A model generated the notes under the pieces. That model saw only the letters and a list, made by a program, of their open reading frames with translations. It was not told where the DNA came from and ran no database searches. This document shows positions 6,288 to 13,456 of a DNA stretch of 36,082 bases, piece after piece; within the stretch, counting starts at the first letter, position 1, and each line of letters starts with the position of its first letter. Both the position numbers and the translations under genes were made by a program. Source of the stretch: Flavobacterium macacae (GTDB lineage Bacteria > Bacteroidota > Bacteroidia > Flavobacteriales > Flavobacteriaceae); the NCBI RefSeq assembly GCF_003865365.1, contig NZ_RQVR01000022.1, positions 263 through 36,344 of the forward strand. The letters are read 5' to 3'.

Positions 6288-7490
6288 TTATTCTCCGTCC
6301 ACAAAAGCCTGAAGGTATTGAAATCGTTCCGTCAACTTTCCATTTTCAGTCACTTTAGCTCTCTTTAAAATTCCGTCTTTATCGCCATTAAAAAACGCAG
6401 GAATAACATGTTCCATAAACATTTCTCCAAAACCTTCACTCGCATCCTTAGGTAATTCGCATGGCAAATTATCTACTGACATCACCACAATCGCACCTGG
6501 ATGAAAAACATCTACTTCTTTGTGTTCACTAGGCAAATAACCAAAAATCGGTTCTGCAATCGTGGATGCTTTTATAGTTGACGCAATCGGTCCATCCACA
6601 TCGCACGAAATATCAGCCACCACTTTTATAGCATTTGAATTTGATTGAAGCATTTCTTGTGTCAAAATCACTGGAGCTCCATTTCCATAAAAATGCCCTG
6701 CCATATAAATATCTGCCACTTTAGTGAAACGCTCAAAATCTGAAGTATATTTTTCTGGATTTTGGTAAAAATCTTCTTTTGTACCTTCGCTACCGTCGAT
6801 TCTTTTGTTGTAATCCAAAACATCTATTTGAACATAAACAGGTCCTGAATATTTTTTTGAAAGAAAGTTTTCTACTGAAACTTCTTTAATTTTCATCGCA
6901 TCCAGAATTTCTTTCGCCCCCATTCCCACTTTTCCGTTTCCGGTCAAAACAATTTTTATGGGAGGAAGAACGGGTCTTTTCAATCTTGCAATTAATTCTT
7001 CGCGATTGGAAAGTGTTTCTGCTTTTGGAAGTGCAAACAATTCAAATTTGATTCCAAAAGCTCTGATTCCGTTGTACGCACCAACAATTCCGGCGTATCT
7101 TCCAAAACCAATTAATCTTCTAAAATCAGCGTCTACGATAGTTTCGTGGTCGTACAAGTCAATATTTTTCTCAAGAATTGCTTTCAACAATTTTCTGTTA
7201 TGAACTTGTTTCTTGATCGTATGTGAGAAGAAAAAGTATTTTTTATTTGGAATTAATGCTTCAACTGGAACTTCTTTCACTCCAAAAAGCACATCGCAAT
7301 CGGATACATCAGAAACTACCTTAAGACCTTCTTTTGCATATTCTTCATCACTAAAAACCCTAATATCAGAACTTTCAACTTCAATTTCAACTTCTGGATG
7401 TTCGCTACTTAATCTTGAAGCTTCTTTAGGGGTAAAAACTACGCGTCTATCTGGTGGGTTTTTTCTTTCTTTTAGGATTCCGAATTTCAT
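6288..7490 (-). CDS. NAD(P)-dependent dehydrogenase of the saccharopine/alanine dehydrogenase superfamily
   Basis: The 400-residue enzyme has the two-domain layout of the AlaDH/PNT and saccharopine dehydrogenase family. The N-terminal catalytic domain opens MKFGILKERKNPPDRRVVFTP. It includes FFSHTIKKQ (His90, Lys93), the counterpart of the catalytic FAHCYKNQ-type motif in lysine-forming saccharopine dehydrogenase, and later LYDHE (112-116). The NAD(P)-binding motif GNGKVGMG is at residues 184-191. It acts in the cytoplasm. The real substrate is uncertain: the family includes enzymes for alanine, saccharopine and related amino acids, and in Bacteroidota it is usually left as a generic oxidoreductase. 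The gene stands alone, with its own terminator and about 300 AT-rich bases upstream. Confidence 0.8.
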   Translation of the reverse strand: MKFGILKERKNPPDRRVVFTPKEASRLSSEHPEVEIEVESSDIRVFSDEEYAKEGLKVVSDVSDCDVLFGVKEVPVEALIPNKKYFFFSHTIKKQVHNRKLLKAILEKNIDLYDHETIVDADFRRLIGFGRYAGIVGAYNGIRAFGIKFELFALPKAETLSNREELIARLKRPVLPPIKIVLTGNGKVGMGAKEILDAMKIKEVSVENFLSKKYSGPVYVQIDVLDYNKRIDGSEGTKEDFYQNPEKYTSDFERFTKVADIYMAGHFYGNGAPVILTQEMLQSNSNAIKVVADISCDVDGPIASTIKASTIAEPIFGYLPSEHKEVDVFHPGAIVVMSVDNLPCELPKDASEGFGEMFMEHVIPAFFNGDKDGILKRAKVTENGKLTERFQYLQAFVDGE

Positions 7491-7510
7491 GCTTTTTTTA
7501 ATAATTTAAG

Positions 7511-7817
7511 ATGTGGTAGATTAGTTATAGTTTATTAGGTGAAATCATATAAATTGTATTTTTTTAACTAAATAACATTTTGTGTCATTTCAAAACCACT
7601 ACAATGATATAATTTGTTCCAAATATAACTTTTACTAGAAATCCCTGCAAGGTTTTTTTTGGTTTATTGTAAAAAATAGAATATTGATTTTACTATTTGA
7701 AATACAGCATTTTAACAACTAAAATGAAACATGTGATACAATAATCCACTCTTTATTATGTTAAAGTACTAAACAAACTTATCTGTTTTTTTATATTTGC
7801 TTTATACTACCAAACTA
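7511..7817. other. Divergent AT-rich intergenic region
   Basis: This gap of about 300 bases separates the divergent dehydrogenase and serine-hydrolase genes. The only clear signal is TATATTTG (7792-7799), an exact TAnnTTTG -7 box 18 bases before the ATG at 7818. No repeat, RNA gene or open frame with coding character is visible. Confidence 0.5.
7792..7799 (+). promoter_or_regulatory. Promoter -7 box of the serine hydrolase gene
   Basis: TATATTTG fits the Bacteroidota -7 consensus. It also shows that the in-frame TTG at 7797 lies inside the promoter and is not the start codon; the ATG at 7818 is. Confidence 0.5.
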
Positions 7818-9017
7818 ATGAAATTCCCTAAATACATCTATATTCCACTTCTTGCATCAGCATTATTTTTAGGCTCTTGTAAGGAAAAAGAAAAAAATAT
7901 CGCTTCCCACGAAACAGAAATTATTGATTCTGATGCCCTTTCTCCCTATAAAATTAAAGACAAAAAGCTCGATCCAAAATACATTGAGGACAAAAAAAAG
8001 AGTTTAGATCTGTTTTTTGAAAAAAACTGGCCTAACAATTCAATGAATGGAAGTTTTTTAGTAGCAAAAAATGGTAAAATCATCTATGAAAAATATGAGG
8101 GAAAATCTAATTTTTCTACAGATGAAAAAATTAATTCCACTACGCCAATCCACGTCGCTTCGGTTACGAAAGTGTTGACAGCTACTGCCGTTCTGCGTCT
8201 TGTGGACCGAGAAAAATTGAGTTTAGAAGATAAAGTCAATAAAATTCTGCCGTCATTTCCGTATGAAGAAATTACCATAAAAATGCTTTTGAATCATCGA
8301 AGCGGATTGCCTAATTATGCTTATTTTGCGGATGATACCAAAGTTTGGGAACGTTCAAAAATGCTTCATAACCAAGATATTTTGGATCTTTTGGCCAAGC
8401 ATAAATTTGGACTTTATTTTAAGCCTGACCGAAAATTCGGCTACTGCAACACGAATTATGCGATTCTTGCGCTAGTCATCGAAAAAGTGACCGGAAAAAA
8501 TTACCGCACTGCAATGAAAGAAATGATTTTTGAACCTTTGGGAATGAAAAATACGTTTGTTTTTGATTATGAAAAACACAAAGATACGGCTAGCCAATCG
8601 TACAAAGGAAACAAAGTTTTGTATGAAAACAATCACCTTGATGATGTGTATGGCGATAAAAACGTGTATTCAACACCACGAGACCTTTTAAAATTTGATA
8701 TGGCTACTTATTCTGATCAGTTTTTAAATTCTGTTTTGGTCAGCGAAGCTTTCAAAGGATATAGCTATGAGCACAAAGGGACAAAAAATTATGGTTTAGG
8801 AATTAGAATGTTGGAATGGGAAACAGGTGAGAAATTGTATTATCACAACGGGTGGTGGCACGGAAATACGTCATCCTATGTAAAGTTAAAAACAGACACC
8901 GTAGCCATCATTGCTTTGTCAAATAAATATACTTTAAAAACCTATAAAGTTTGGAAATTGGCACCCTTGTTTGGTCAATATCCTATAAAATTAGATAAAG
9001 ACGATGTGACAAATTAA
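7818..9017 (+). CDS. Lipoprotein serine hydrolase (class C beta-lactamase / DD-peptidase fold)
   Basis: From the ATG at 7818 the product is 399 residues. It begins with a lipoprotein signal (MKFPKYIYIPLLASALFLGSC), so it is anchored in the envelope. It carries all three motifs of the serine beta-lactamase-like family: SVTK (nucleophile Ser115, Lys118), YCN (Tyr209, Asn211), and HNG (343-345) in place of KTG. Such proteins hydrolyse D-peptides, esters or other envelope substrates, and true beta-lactamase activity is not implied. It is monocistronic, with its own -7 box. tmRNA follows 79 bases downstream. Confidence 0.88.
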   Translation: MKFPKYIYIPLLASALFLGSCKEKEKNIASHETEIIDSDALSPYKIKDKKLDPKYIEDKKKSLDLFFEKNWPNNSMNGSFLVAKNGKIIYEKYEGKSNFSTDEKINSTTPIHVASVTKVLTATAVLRLVDREKLSLEDKVNKILPSFPYEEITIKMLLNHRSGLPNYAYFADDTKVWERSKMLHNQDILDLLAKHKFGLYFKPDRKFGYCNTNYAILALVIEKVTGKNYRTAMKEMIFEPLGMKNTFVFDYEKHKDTASQSYKGNKVLYENNHLDDVYGDKNVYSTPRDLLKFDMATYSDQFLNSVLVSEAFKGYSYEHKGTKNYGLGIRMLEWETGEKLYYHNGWWHGNTSSYVKLKTDTVAIIALSNKYTLKTYKVWKLAPLFGQYPIKLDKDDVTN

Positions 9018-9043
9018 GGTTTAGGAAATGTAAAAAAATTGAT

Positions 9044-9051
9044 TACTTTTG
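9044..9051 (+). promoter_or_regulatory. Probable tmRNA promoter -7 box
   Basis: TACTTTTG fits TAnnTTTG and would start transcription near 9058, leaving a leader of about 38 bases to be trimmed from the 5' end of tmRNA. A second near-match lies at about 9057-9065. Confidence 0.4.
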
Positions 9052-9095
9052 TGGCATATTATTTGCGTTAAAACGCAATAGTTCTTTTACATATT

Positions 9096-9490
9096 GGGGT
9101 CGACTGGTTTTGACAGCAAGTCGAATTGAAAAGTAAGCACGTCGAGAACTGGGACAATTCTCGTAACTAAATGGTCCTAACACTTTTACACGGCGAAAAT
9201 AACTACGCTCTAGCTGCATAATCTGAATTATAGTAAGATTAGCCTCGTCCCTACCAGGTAGGGAAGCAGGATTCTCCTTGAAAGCCTTGGTTTGTGGCGT
9301 TCTTTAAAGGAGAACCGTAAAAATAAACCTAGAAACAGTTAAGCTTCGGGGCTGTTTTGACAACTAAGAAGATAAGTGTTGTGTGGCTGTTCTTGGCCTT
9401 GCACAATGACGAAAATCCAATCAAGAAATAAACGCGTAGAAATCTTTTTAGTTGCTTGTTTGGACGGGAGTTCGACTCTCCCCGACTCCA
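9096..9490 (+). ncRNA. ssrA: tmRNA (transfer-messenger RNA)
   Basis: The 5' end GGGGTCGACTGG pairs with the 3' end CGACTCC plus discriminator A at 9490 (seven pairs, one G-U), forming the alanine-type acceptor stem. The T arm GGGAG-TTCGACT-CTCCC precedes it. The tag frame at 9192-9221 reads GGC GAA AAT AAC TAC GCT CTA GCT GCA TAA, giving GENNYALAA, the tag type known from Flavobacteriia. CCA is not encoded (CTG follows), so it must be added after transcription. tmRNA rescues stalled ribosomes with SmpB and marks the product for proteolysis. The last 43 bases overlap, on the opposite strand, the end of a recombinase-like frame, which marks this as an integration site. Confidence 0.95.
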
Positions 9491-10332
9491 CTGGCAGGGA
9501 TGATTGAAAAATCATCCCTTTTTTTTTGATAATTCAGAAGACCTTTTTCTTTCATTTTCAGATAGTTAACAGACAAAATATCCATCATTGTAGGTGTTCG
9601 ATAGATGCCTTCCTGATAGTATAAGTTGCTGTCGAACACCAACTTTACAAATTCTCTTTTCTGCATTATATCCGACCGCAGGTAAACTTCTTTTACATCC
9701 CCAAGCATATCCAAATTGTTCTGAAGAATCGAAAATGCCTTATTCTCAACTTTACTGAGTCGCTCAATAGCACCTTTGCAGGAAAGTATCGTCGAGCTGT
9801 AATTTGAATACCATCTTTCATAGGTATCTTTTGATATCTCGTTTTTAATCCACTTTTCTTCAACTGAAAACATTTTCTCCTGCGTTTCTTCTAAGACTGA
9901 TTTTTTCTCAAGAATAGTCTGCTTGTTGACCTTTAAGTTTTCTTCAAGTGAATTGTTGGATCCTTTTCTTATCTCAAGCAACTTATTTTGTGGGATGCTC
10001 ATCAGTTCGCACACCTGCAAAAATTGTTCATGTGCCTTTACTGCGTCAGCATACAGCATTATTTCACGGTCGCTTTCGCTTCTGCAGATTATTATTCCGT
10101 TATCGTTGCGCTTGGGTTTATAGGATTTTACGCCCTCTGCATCTGTGCGGGCAACTCTATTCTTGTCCCACTCCACTGATGTTATGGATCTGTTTAAATA
10201 TTCACGGATTCTTTGGGGAGTATTCTTTCCGGAAACCTCTACAGGATAGCTTTCTATGTAAACATACCATTCTTTTCGGTCTTCTGCTTTTCGAAGACGC
10301 ACAGTCACTTTGGTTTTTGCTAGTTGCTTCAT
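9448..10332 (-). CDS. Chimeric recombinase remnant: tyrosine-integrase N-terminus joined to serine-recombinase C-terminus
   Basis: Residues 1 to about 100 of this 294-residue frame match the arm-binding start of Bacteroidota tyrosine integrases (KVTVRLRKAEDRKEWYVYIE, IREYLNRSITSVEWDKNR, YKPKRNDNG). From about 104 it becomes the tail of a large serine recombinase: a coiled coil (residues 130-200, with KWIKNEISKDTYERWYSNY) and then the VFDSNLYYQEGIYRTPTMMDI segment (233-252). Neither the Arg-His-Arg-Tyr catalytic domain of tyrosine recombinases nor the N-terminal serine resolvase domain is present, so it should be inactive. The last 25 residues read antisense through the tmRNA terminator and 3' end. 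It overlaps the preceding helix-turn-helix gene by four bases (ATGA). The most likely origin is an in-frame deletion between two recombinase genes of an element inserted at ssrA. Confidence 0.7.
   Translation of the reverse strand: MKQLAKTKVTVRLRKAEDRKEWYVYIESYPVEVSGKNTPQRIREYLNRSITSVEWDKNRVARTDAEGVKSYKPKRNDNGIIICRSESDREIMLYADAVKAHEQFLQVCELMSIPQNKLLEIRKGSNNSLEENLKVNKQTILEKKSVLEETQEKMFSVEEKWIKNEISKDTYERWYSNYSSTILSCKGAIERLSKVENKAFSILQNNLDMLGDVKEVYLRSDIMQKREFVKLVFDSNLYYQEGIYRTPTMMDILSVNYLKMKEKGLLNYQKKRDDFSIIPASGVGESRTPVQTSN
9497..9527 (+). terminator. tmRNA terminator
   Basis: GGGATGAT (9497-9504), a six-base loop, ATCATCCC (9511-9518) and nine T form a strong intrinsic terminator seven bases after the tmRNA 3' end. 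The antisense recombinase-like frame reads through it. Confidence 0.85.
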
Positions 10333-10883
10333 AAGAAATCATTTCCGTTATACAAATTATCAATTTCCATTTTTGGTGCATATACGTGCTTTCCGATCTG
10401 TCTGGTAGGGATTGAATATTTCCTGATATGATTGTAGACAGAGCTTTCAGATATTTGAAATCTCTGTGCTATTTCGCCGATGGAATAGCAGTCTTCTTTT
10501 TCAAGGCTGTATAATTTTTTCTTCGGCGCGCGTTCAGGCTGCGACAGGTTGCAGGCACGACCAAACATCCCTTCCATGACTTTGCGGTCTATTCTTAAAA
10601 GGCGGGTTCCCAGATTAACTGACGGAATTATTCCCTGGCGTACAAGCCGGTAAAGGGTTCTTTTGGCAATGCCAAAAAGCATGCCAGCTTCGGGAACAGA
10701 AATAAAAGCCCTGTTCTCAGGTATTTTATCTGCAAGCGCTTTGAGCGCCACTTCATTTTTAAGTTGCAGCAACTTGAGCTTGTATGCCTTTTTGCTGCAT
10801 TTAGCCGAGCAGTAGACAGAAGCCACGCTTTTGGGCAGAAATTCTTCCCTGCAGATAAGGCATTGTTTATTTATTCTTTTCAT
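10329..10883 (-). CDS. Zinc-finger, double helix-turn-helix excisionase-like DNA-binding protein
   Basis: The 184-residue protein starts with a small zinc-finger-like segment (C-x2-C at CLIC, then CSAKC with C-x3-C). Two MerR/excisionase-type helix-turn-helix units follow: FISVPEAGMLFGIAKRTLYR (about 62-80, followed by RLLRIDRKVME) and YSIGEIAQRFQISESSVYNH (about 133-152, followed by IGKHVYAPKMEIDNLY). Such genes commonly precede tyrosine integrases in mobile elements of Bacteroidota and help excision or regulate the integrase. Here it overlaps the chimeric recombinase frame by four bases and heads a two-gene unit. Paired direct repeats lie upstream at 10921-10970. Its codons look more GC-rich than its neighbours, consistent with transfer. 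Confidence 0.8.
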   Translation of the reverse strand: MKRINKQCLICREEFLPKSVASVYCSAKCSKKAYKLKLLQLKNEVALKALADKIPENRAFISVPEAGMLFGIAKRTLYRLVRQGIIPSVNLGTRLLRIDRKVMEGMFGRACNLSQPERAPKKKLYSLEKEDCYSIGEIAQRFQISESSVYNHIRKYSIPTRQIGKHVYAPKMEIDNLYNGNDFL

Positions 10884-10920
10884 CTCCTATATCTCCTCAT
10901 TAAGTTACCATAAATATACA

Positions 10921-10970
10921 TAAGTGCCAATTTATCGCCTTTTAAGTGCCGGTACAAATGTGGTACAAAT
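10921..10970. repeat. Paired short direct repeats upstream of the excisionase-like gene
   Basis: TAAGTGCC occurs at 10921-10928 and 10943-10950 (22-base period). GGTACAAAT occurs at 10951-10959 and 10962-10970 (11-base period, one helical turn). They lie within 90 bases of the excisionase-like start and resemble arm-type or excisionase binding sites of an integrative element (inference). Confidence 0.5.
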
Positions 10971-11023
10971 ATATGAAGAAAAAAGATTAAAAAGCATCAG
11001 AAACAAAAAAGTATAAAAAAGAA

Positions 11024-11056
11024 AAACCGCTGTAAACATCAAGTTTACAGCGGTTT
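11024..11056 (-). terminator. dnaK terminator
   Basis: AAACCGCTGTAAAC (11024-11037) and GTTTACAGCGGTTT (11043-11056) are a perfect 14-bp hairpin, followed on the minus strand by a T-tract. It lies 33 bases after the dnaK stop. Confidence 0.85.
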
Positions 11057-11088
11057 AGTACTTATTACTAACTGATGTTGATCAGTAA

Positions 11089-12972
11089 TTATTTCACTTC
11101 TTCGTAGTCAACGTCTTGTACGTTATCTCCTTGATCAGCTGGCTGTGCATCTTGTGGAGCACCTTGAGCGTCACCTTGCTTGTACATATCCTCAGAAGCA
11201 TTTTTCCAAGCTTCGTTGATTTTGTCTAAAGCTGGTTGAATTGTAGCCACGTCTTGGTTAGCGTGCGCCATTTTCAATTCAGTTAAAGCATATTCGATTG
11301 CTGTTTTGTTAGCATCAGATAATTTTTCACCGAATTCTTTCAATTGACTTTCTGTTTGGAAAATCATACTGTCAGCTTCATTCAATTTCTCAATCCTTTC
11401 TTTAGCCGCTTTATCTGAATCAGCATTTGCTTCTGCTTCTTTTTTCATTCTTTCGATTTCTTCTTGAGTCAATCCAGAAGAAGCTTCGATTCTGATATCA
11501 TGCGATTTGCCAGTTCCTTTGTCAGTTGCAGAAACTTTGATGATACCGTTAGCATCAATGTCAAAAGTTACTTCAATTTGTGGAACACCTCTACCTGCTG
11601 GTGGAATTCCATCAAGGTGGAAACGACCGATCGTTTTGTTATCTACAGCCATTGCTCTTTCTCCTTGCAAAACGTGGATTTCCACAGATGGTTGGTTGTC
11701 AGAAGCTGTTGAGAAAACTTGAGATTTTTTTGTTGGGATTGTTGTGTTAGACTCAATTAATTTTGTCAAAACACCACCCATAGTTTCGATACCTAAAGAT
11801 AAAGGCGTAACGTCTAATAACAATACATCTTTAACGTCTCCAGATAAAACGCCACCTTGAATTGCAGCACCAATAGCTACAACTTCATCAGGATTAACTC
11901 CTTTTGATGGTTTTTTGTTGAAGAATTTCTCCACTTCTTCTTGGATTCTTGGGATTCTTGTTGAACCTCCAACCAAGATAACTTCGTCAATATCAGAAAC
12001 ATTCAAACCTGCATCTTTCAACGCTTTTGCTACTGGAGCCATTGAACGTTTTACTAAAGCGTCAGTTAATTGGTCAAATTTAGCTCTTGACAATTTTTTA
12101 ACCAAGTGTTTTGGTCCTGTTGCAGTAGCTGTAACGTATGGCAAGTTGATTTCAGTTTCTCCTGTAGAAGACAATTCAATTTTTGCTTTTTCAGCAGCTT
12201 CTTTCAAACGTTGCAAAGACATTGGATCAAGACGCAAATCTAAACCTTCTTCAGATTTGAAATCTTCAGCCAACCAATCAATGATCATTTGGTCAAAATC
12301 ATCTCCACCTAAGTGCGTATCTCCATTTGTAGACAATACTTCAAAAACTCCGTCTCCTAATTCAAGTATAGAAATATCAAAAGTACCACCACCTAAATCG
12401 TAAACTGCAATTTTTTGATCTGTTCCTTTTTTATCTAAACCATACGCTAAAGCTGCAGCTGTAGGTTCGTTGATAATACGCATCACTTTCAAACCAGCAA
12501 TTTCACCAGCTTCTTTTGTAGCTTGACGTTGCGCATCGTTAAAGTAAGCAGGAACAGTAATAACTGCTTCTGTAACAGTTTGACCTAAATAATCTTCAGC
12601 TGTTTTCTTCATTTTTTGAAGCGTCATAGCTGATAATTCTTGTGGCGTGTAAAGACGGCCGTCGATATCCACACGTGGCGTATCGTTATCACCTCTTACC
12701 ACAGTGTAAGGTACATTTTTAGCTTCGTTTGTGCTTTCTGAGAATTTATTTCCCATGAAACGTTTTACAGATGCTACAGTTTTTGTTGGATTGGTCACTG
12801 CTTGTCTTTTTGCAGGATCACCAACTTTGATTTCTCCACCTTCAACAAATGCAATTACTGATGGTGTTGTTCTTTTTCCTTCAGCATTAGGAATTACAAC
12901 TGGCTCGCTTCCTTCCATTACAGAAACGCAAGAGTTTGTTGTTCCTAAGTCAATTCCGATTATTTTACCCAT
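11089..12972 (-). CDS. dnaK: Molecular chaperone DnaK (Hsp70)
   Basis: This 627-residue cytoplasmic ATP-driven chaperone folds and protects proteins with DnaJ and GrpE (not in the window). The nucleotide-binding domain spans about residues 1-380, with [29 protein letters not shown] and LVGGSTRIP. The linker [14 protein letters not shown] leads into the substrate-binding domain and the helical lid. The C-terminus is Gln/Ala/Asp-rich and ends in EEVK, close to the usual bacterial ending. The ATG at 12972 is supported by the canonical N-terminus. Transcription probably starts from a sigma-54-like element at 13026-13041. No CIRCE (HrcA) operator is seen; an AATTGTCA inverted repeat lies further upstream. 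The gene is monocistronic with a strong terminator. Confidence 0.98.
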   Translation of the reverse strand: MGKIIGIDLGTTNSCVSVMEGSEPVVIPNAEGKRTTPSVIAFVEGGEIKVGDPAKRQAVTNPTKTVASVKRFMGNKFSESTNEAKNVPYTVVRGDNDTPRVDIDGRLYTPQELSAMTLQKMKKTAEDYLGQTVTEAVITVPAYFNDAQRQATKEAGEIAGLKVMRIINEPTAAALAYGLDKKGTDQKIAVYDLGGGTFDISILELGDGVFEVLSTNGDTHLGGDDFDQMIIDWLAEDFKSEEGLDLRLDPMSLQRLKEAAEKAKIELSSTGETEINLPYVTATATGPKHLVKKLSRAKFDQLTDALVKRSMAPVAKALKDAGLNVSDIDEVILVGGSTRIPRIQEEVEKFFNKKPSKGVNPDEVVAIGAAIQGGVLSGDVKDVLLLDVTPLSLGIETMGGVLTKLIESNTTIPTKKSQVFSTASDNQPSVEIHVLQGERAMAVDNKTIGRFHLDGIPPAGRGVPQIEVTFDIDANGIIKVSATDKGTGKSHDIRIEASSGLTQEEIERMKKEAEANADSDKAAKERIEKLNEADSMIFQTESQLKEFGEKLSDANKTAIEYALTELKMAHANQDVATIQPALDKINEAWKNASEDMYKQGDAQGAPQDAQPADQGDNVQDVDYEEVK

Positions 12973-13025
12973 TTTATTTTTATTTTGTTTCTAATTCTGT
13001 TTTTTTGAACTCGAATAGTCAGTAG

Positions 13026-13041
13026 ACAATCTTTGTGCCAA
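13026..13041 (-). promoter_or_regulatory. Sigma-54-like promoter candidate of dnaK
   Basis: On the minus strand the sequence reads TTGGCAC-AAAGA-TTGTC, matching the -24 element TGGCAC and TTG of the -12 element with correct spacing; T replaces the C of TTGC. It would start transcription about 40 bases before the dnaK ATG. No TAnnTTTG box lies closer. Confidence 0.4.
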
Positions 13042-13057
13042 GCCAAAAAAAAATAAA

Positions 13058-13087
13058 AATTGTCAGTTTTTGTTAAAAGTGACAATT
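13058..13087. promoter_or_regulatory. Inverted repeat upstream of dnaK
   Basis: AATTGTCA (13058-13065) and TGACAATT (13080-13087) form a perfect 8-bp inverted repeat with a 14-base spacer. More GACAA/GACA half-sites follow at 13096 and 13103. It lies upstream of the sigma-54-like element, where an activator of that polymerase would bind (inference). Confidence 0.4.
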
Positions 13088-13150
13088 ATATATATGACAA
13101 GATGACATTTTTTATTTTTTGAAGCGAATCGGCAGTTTGTGTCAGTTATC

Positions 13151-13242
13151 CATTTTCACGCTGGTGCCACTCGCTTTGCCCCCGCTTTTTGACGGGCACA
13201 AGAGCTCAAACAAAGCCACCATCGGGGCTAATTGAGAAACTT
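13151..13242 (-). repeat. Dispersed intergenic repeat, copy B
   Basis: Read on the minus strand this begins AAGTTTCTCAATTAGCCCCG and continues GATGGTGGC, GTTTGAGCTCTTG, GCAAAGCGAGTGGC, as in copy C at 32371-32456. An internal hairpin pairs TTGTGCCCG with CGGGGGCAAA. It lies in the gene-free region 12973-13456. Confidence 0.7.
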
Positions 13243-13274
13243 CAGGCCTATTTTAACCCGAACCTTCATAAAAC

Positions 13275-13327
13275 GGACTCAGTTTGCGTCACAAAAAAGA
13301 GCGACAACGTAAACATGAGCCGAGTCC
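13275..13327. repeat. Imperfect fold-back next to copy B
   Basis: GGACTC (13275-13280) and GAGTCC (13322-13327) enclose further partly paired sequence (GTTTGCGTC against GACAACGTAAAC). It is probably part of the same repeat cluster. The short frame crossing it (13189-13371) has no coding character. Confidence 0.4.
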
Positions 13328-13407
13328 ACAAGACTCCAAAACGCTATTATTGTATAATATTTTTAAAATAACAACGAATTACTGCGCAAATACTTTTATT
13401 ACAACGT

Positions 13408-13435
13408 TTGCGAATCGGTAAAACCTATATATTTG
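13408..13435 (+). promoter_or_regulatory. Consensus promoter of the serine dehydratase gene
   Basis: TTG (13408-13410), a 17-base spacer and TATATTTG (13428-13435) match the Bacteroidota consensus fully. The octamer ATTTGCAC occurs twice, at 13431 and 13441, straddling the likely start point. The ATG lies at 13457, giving a leader of about 15 bases. Confidence 0.65.
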
Positions 13436-13456
13436 CACAAATTTGCACTTTAGATT

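Noticed and set aside
9491..11023. A functional integrative element
   Set aside because: No intact recombinase, relaxase or cargo gene is present and no second attachment site was found, so it is called a remnant.
11915..12403. 162-codon frame opposite dnaK
   Set aside because: It is antisense to a highly conserved part of dnaK and mirrors its codon pattern.
12973..13150. CIRCE operator for HrcA control of dnaK
   Set aside because: The TTAGCACTC-N9-GAGTGCTAA pattern is absent; only the TTGTCA-type repeat is present.
13189..13371. 60-codon plus-strand frame between dnaK and the serine dehydratase gene
   Set aside because: It lies in repeat copy B and the adjoining fold-back and has no coding-like composition.
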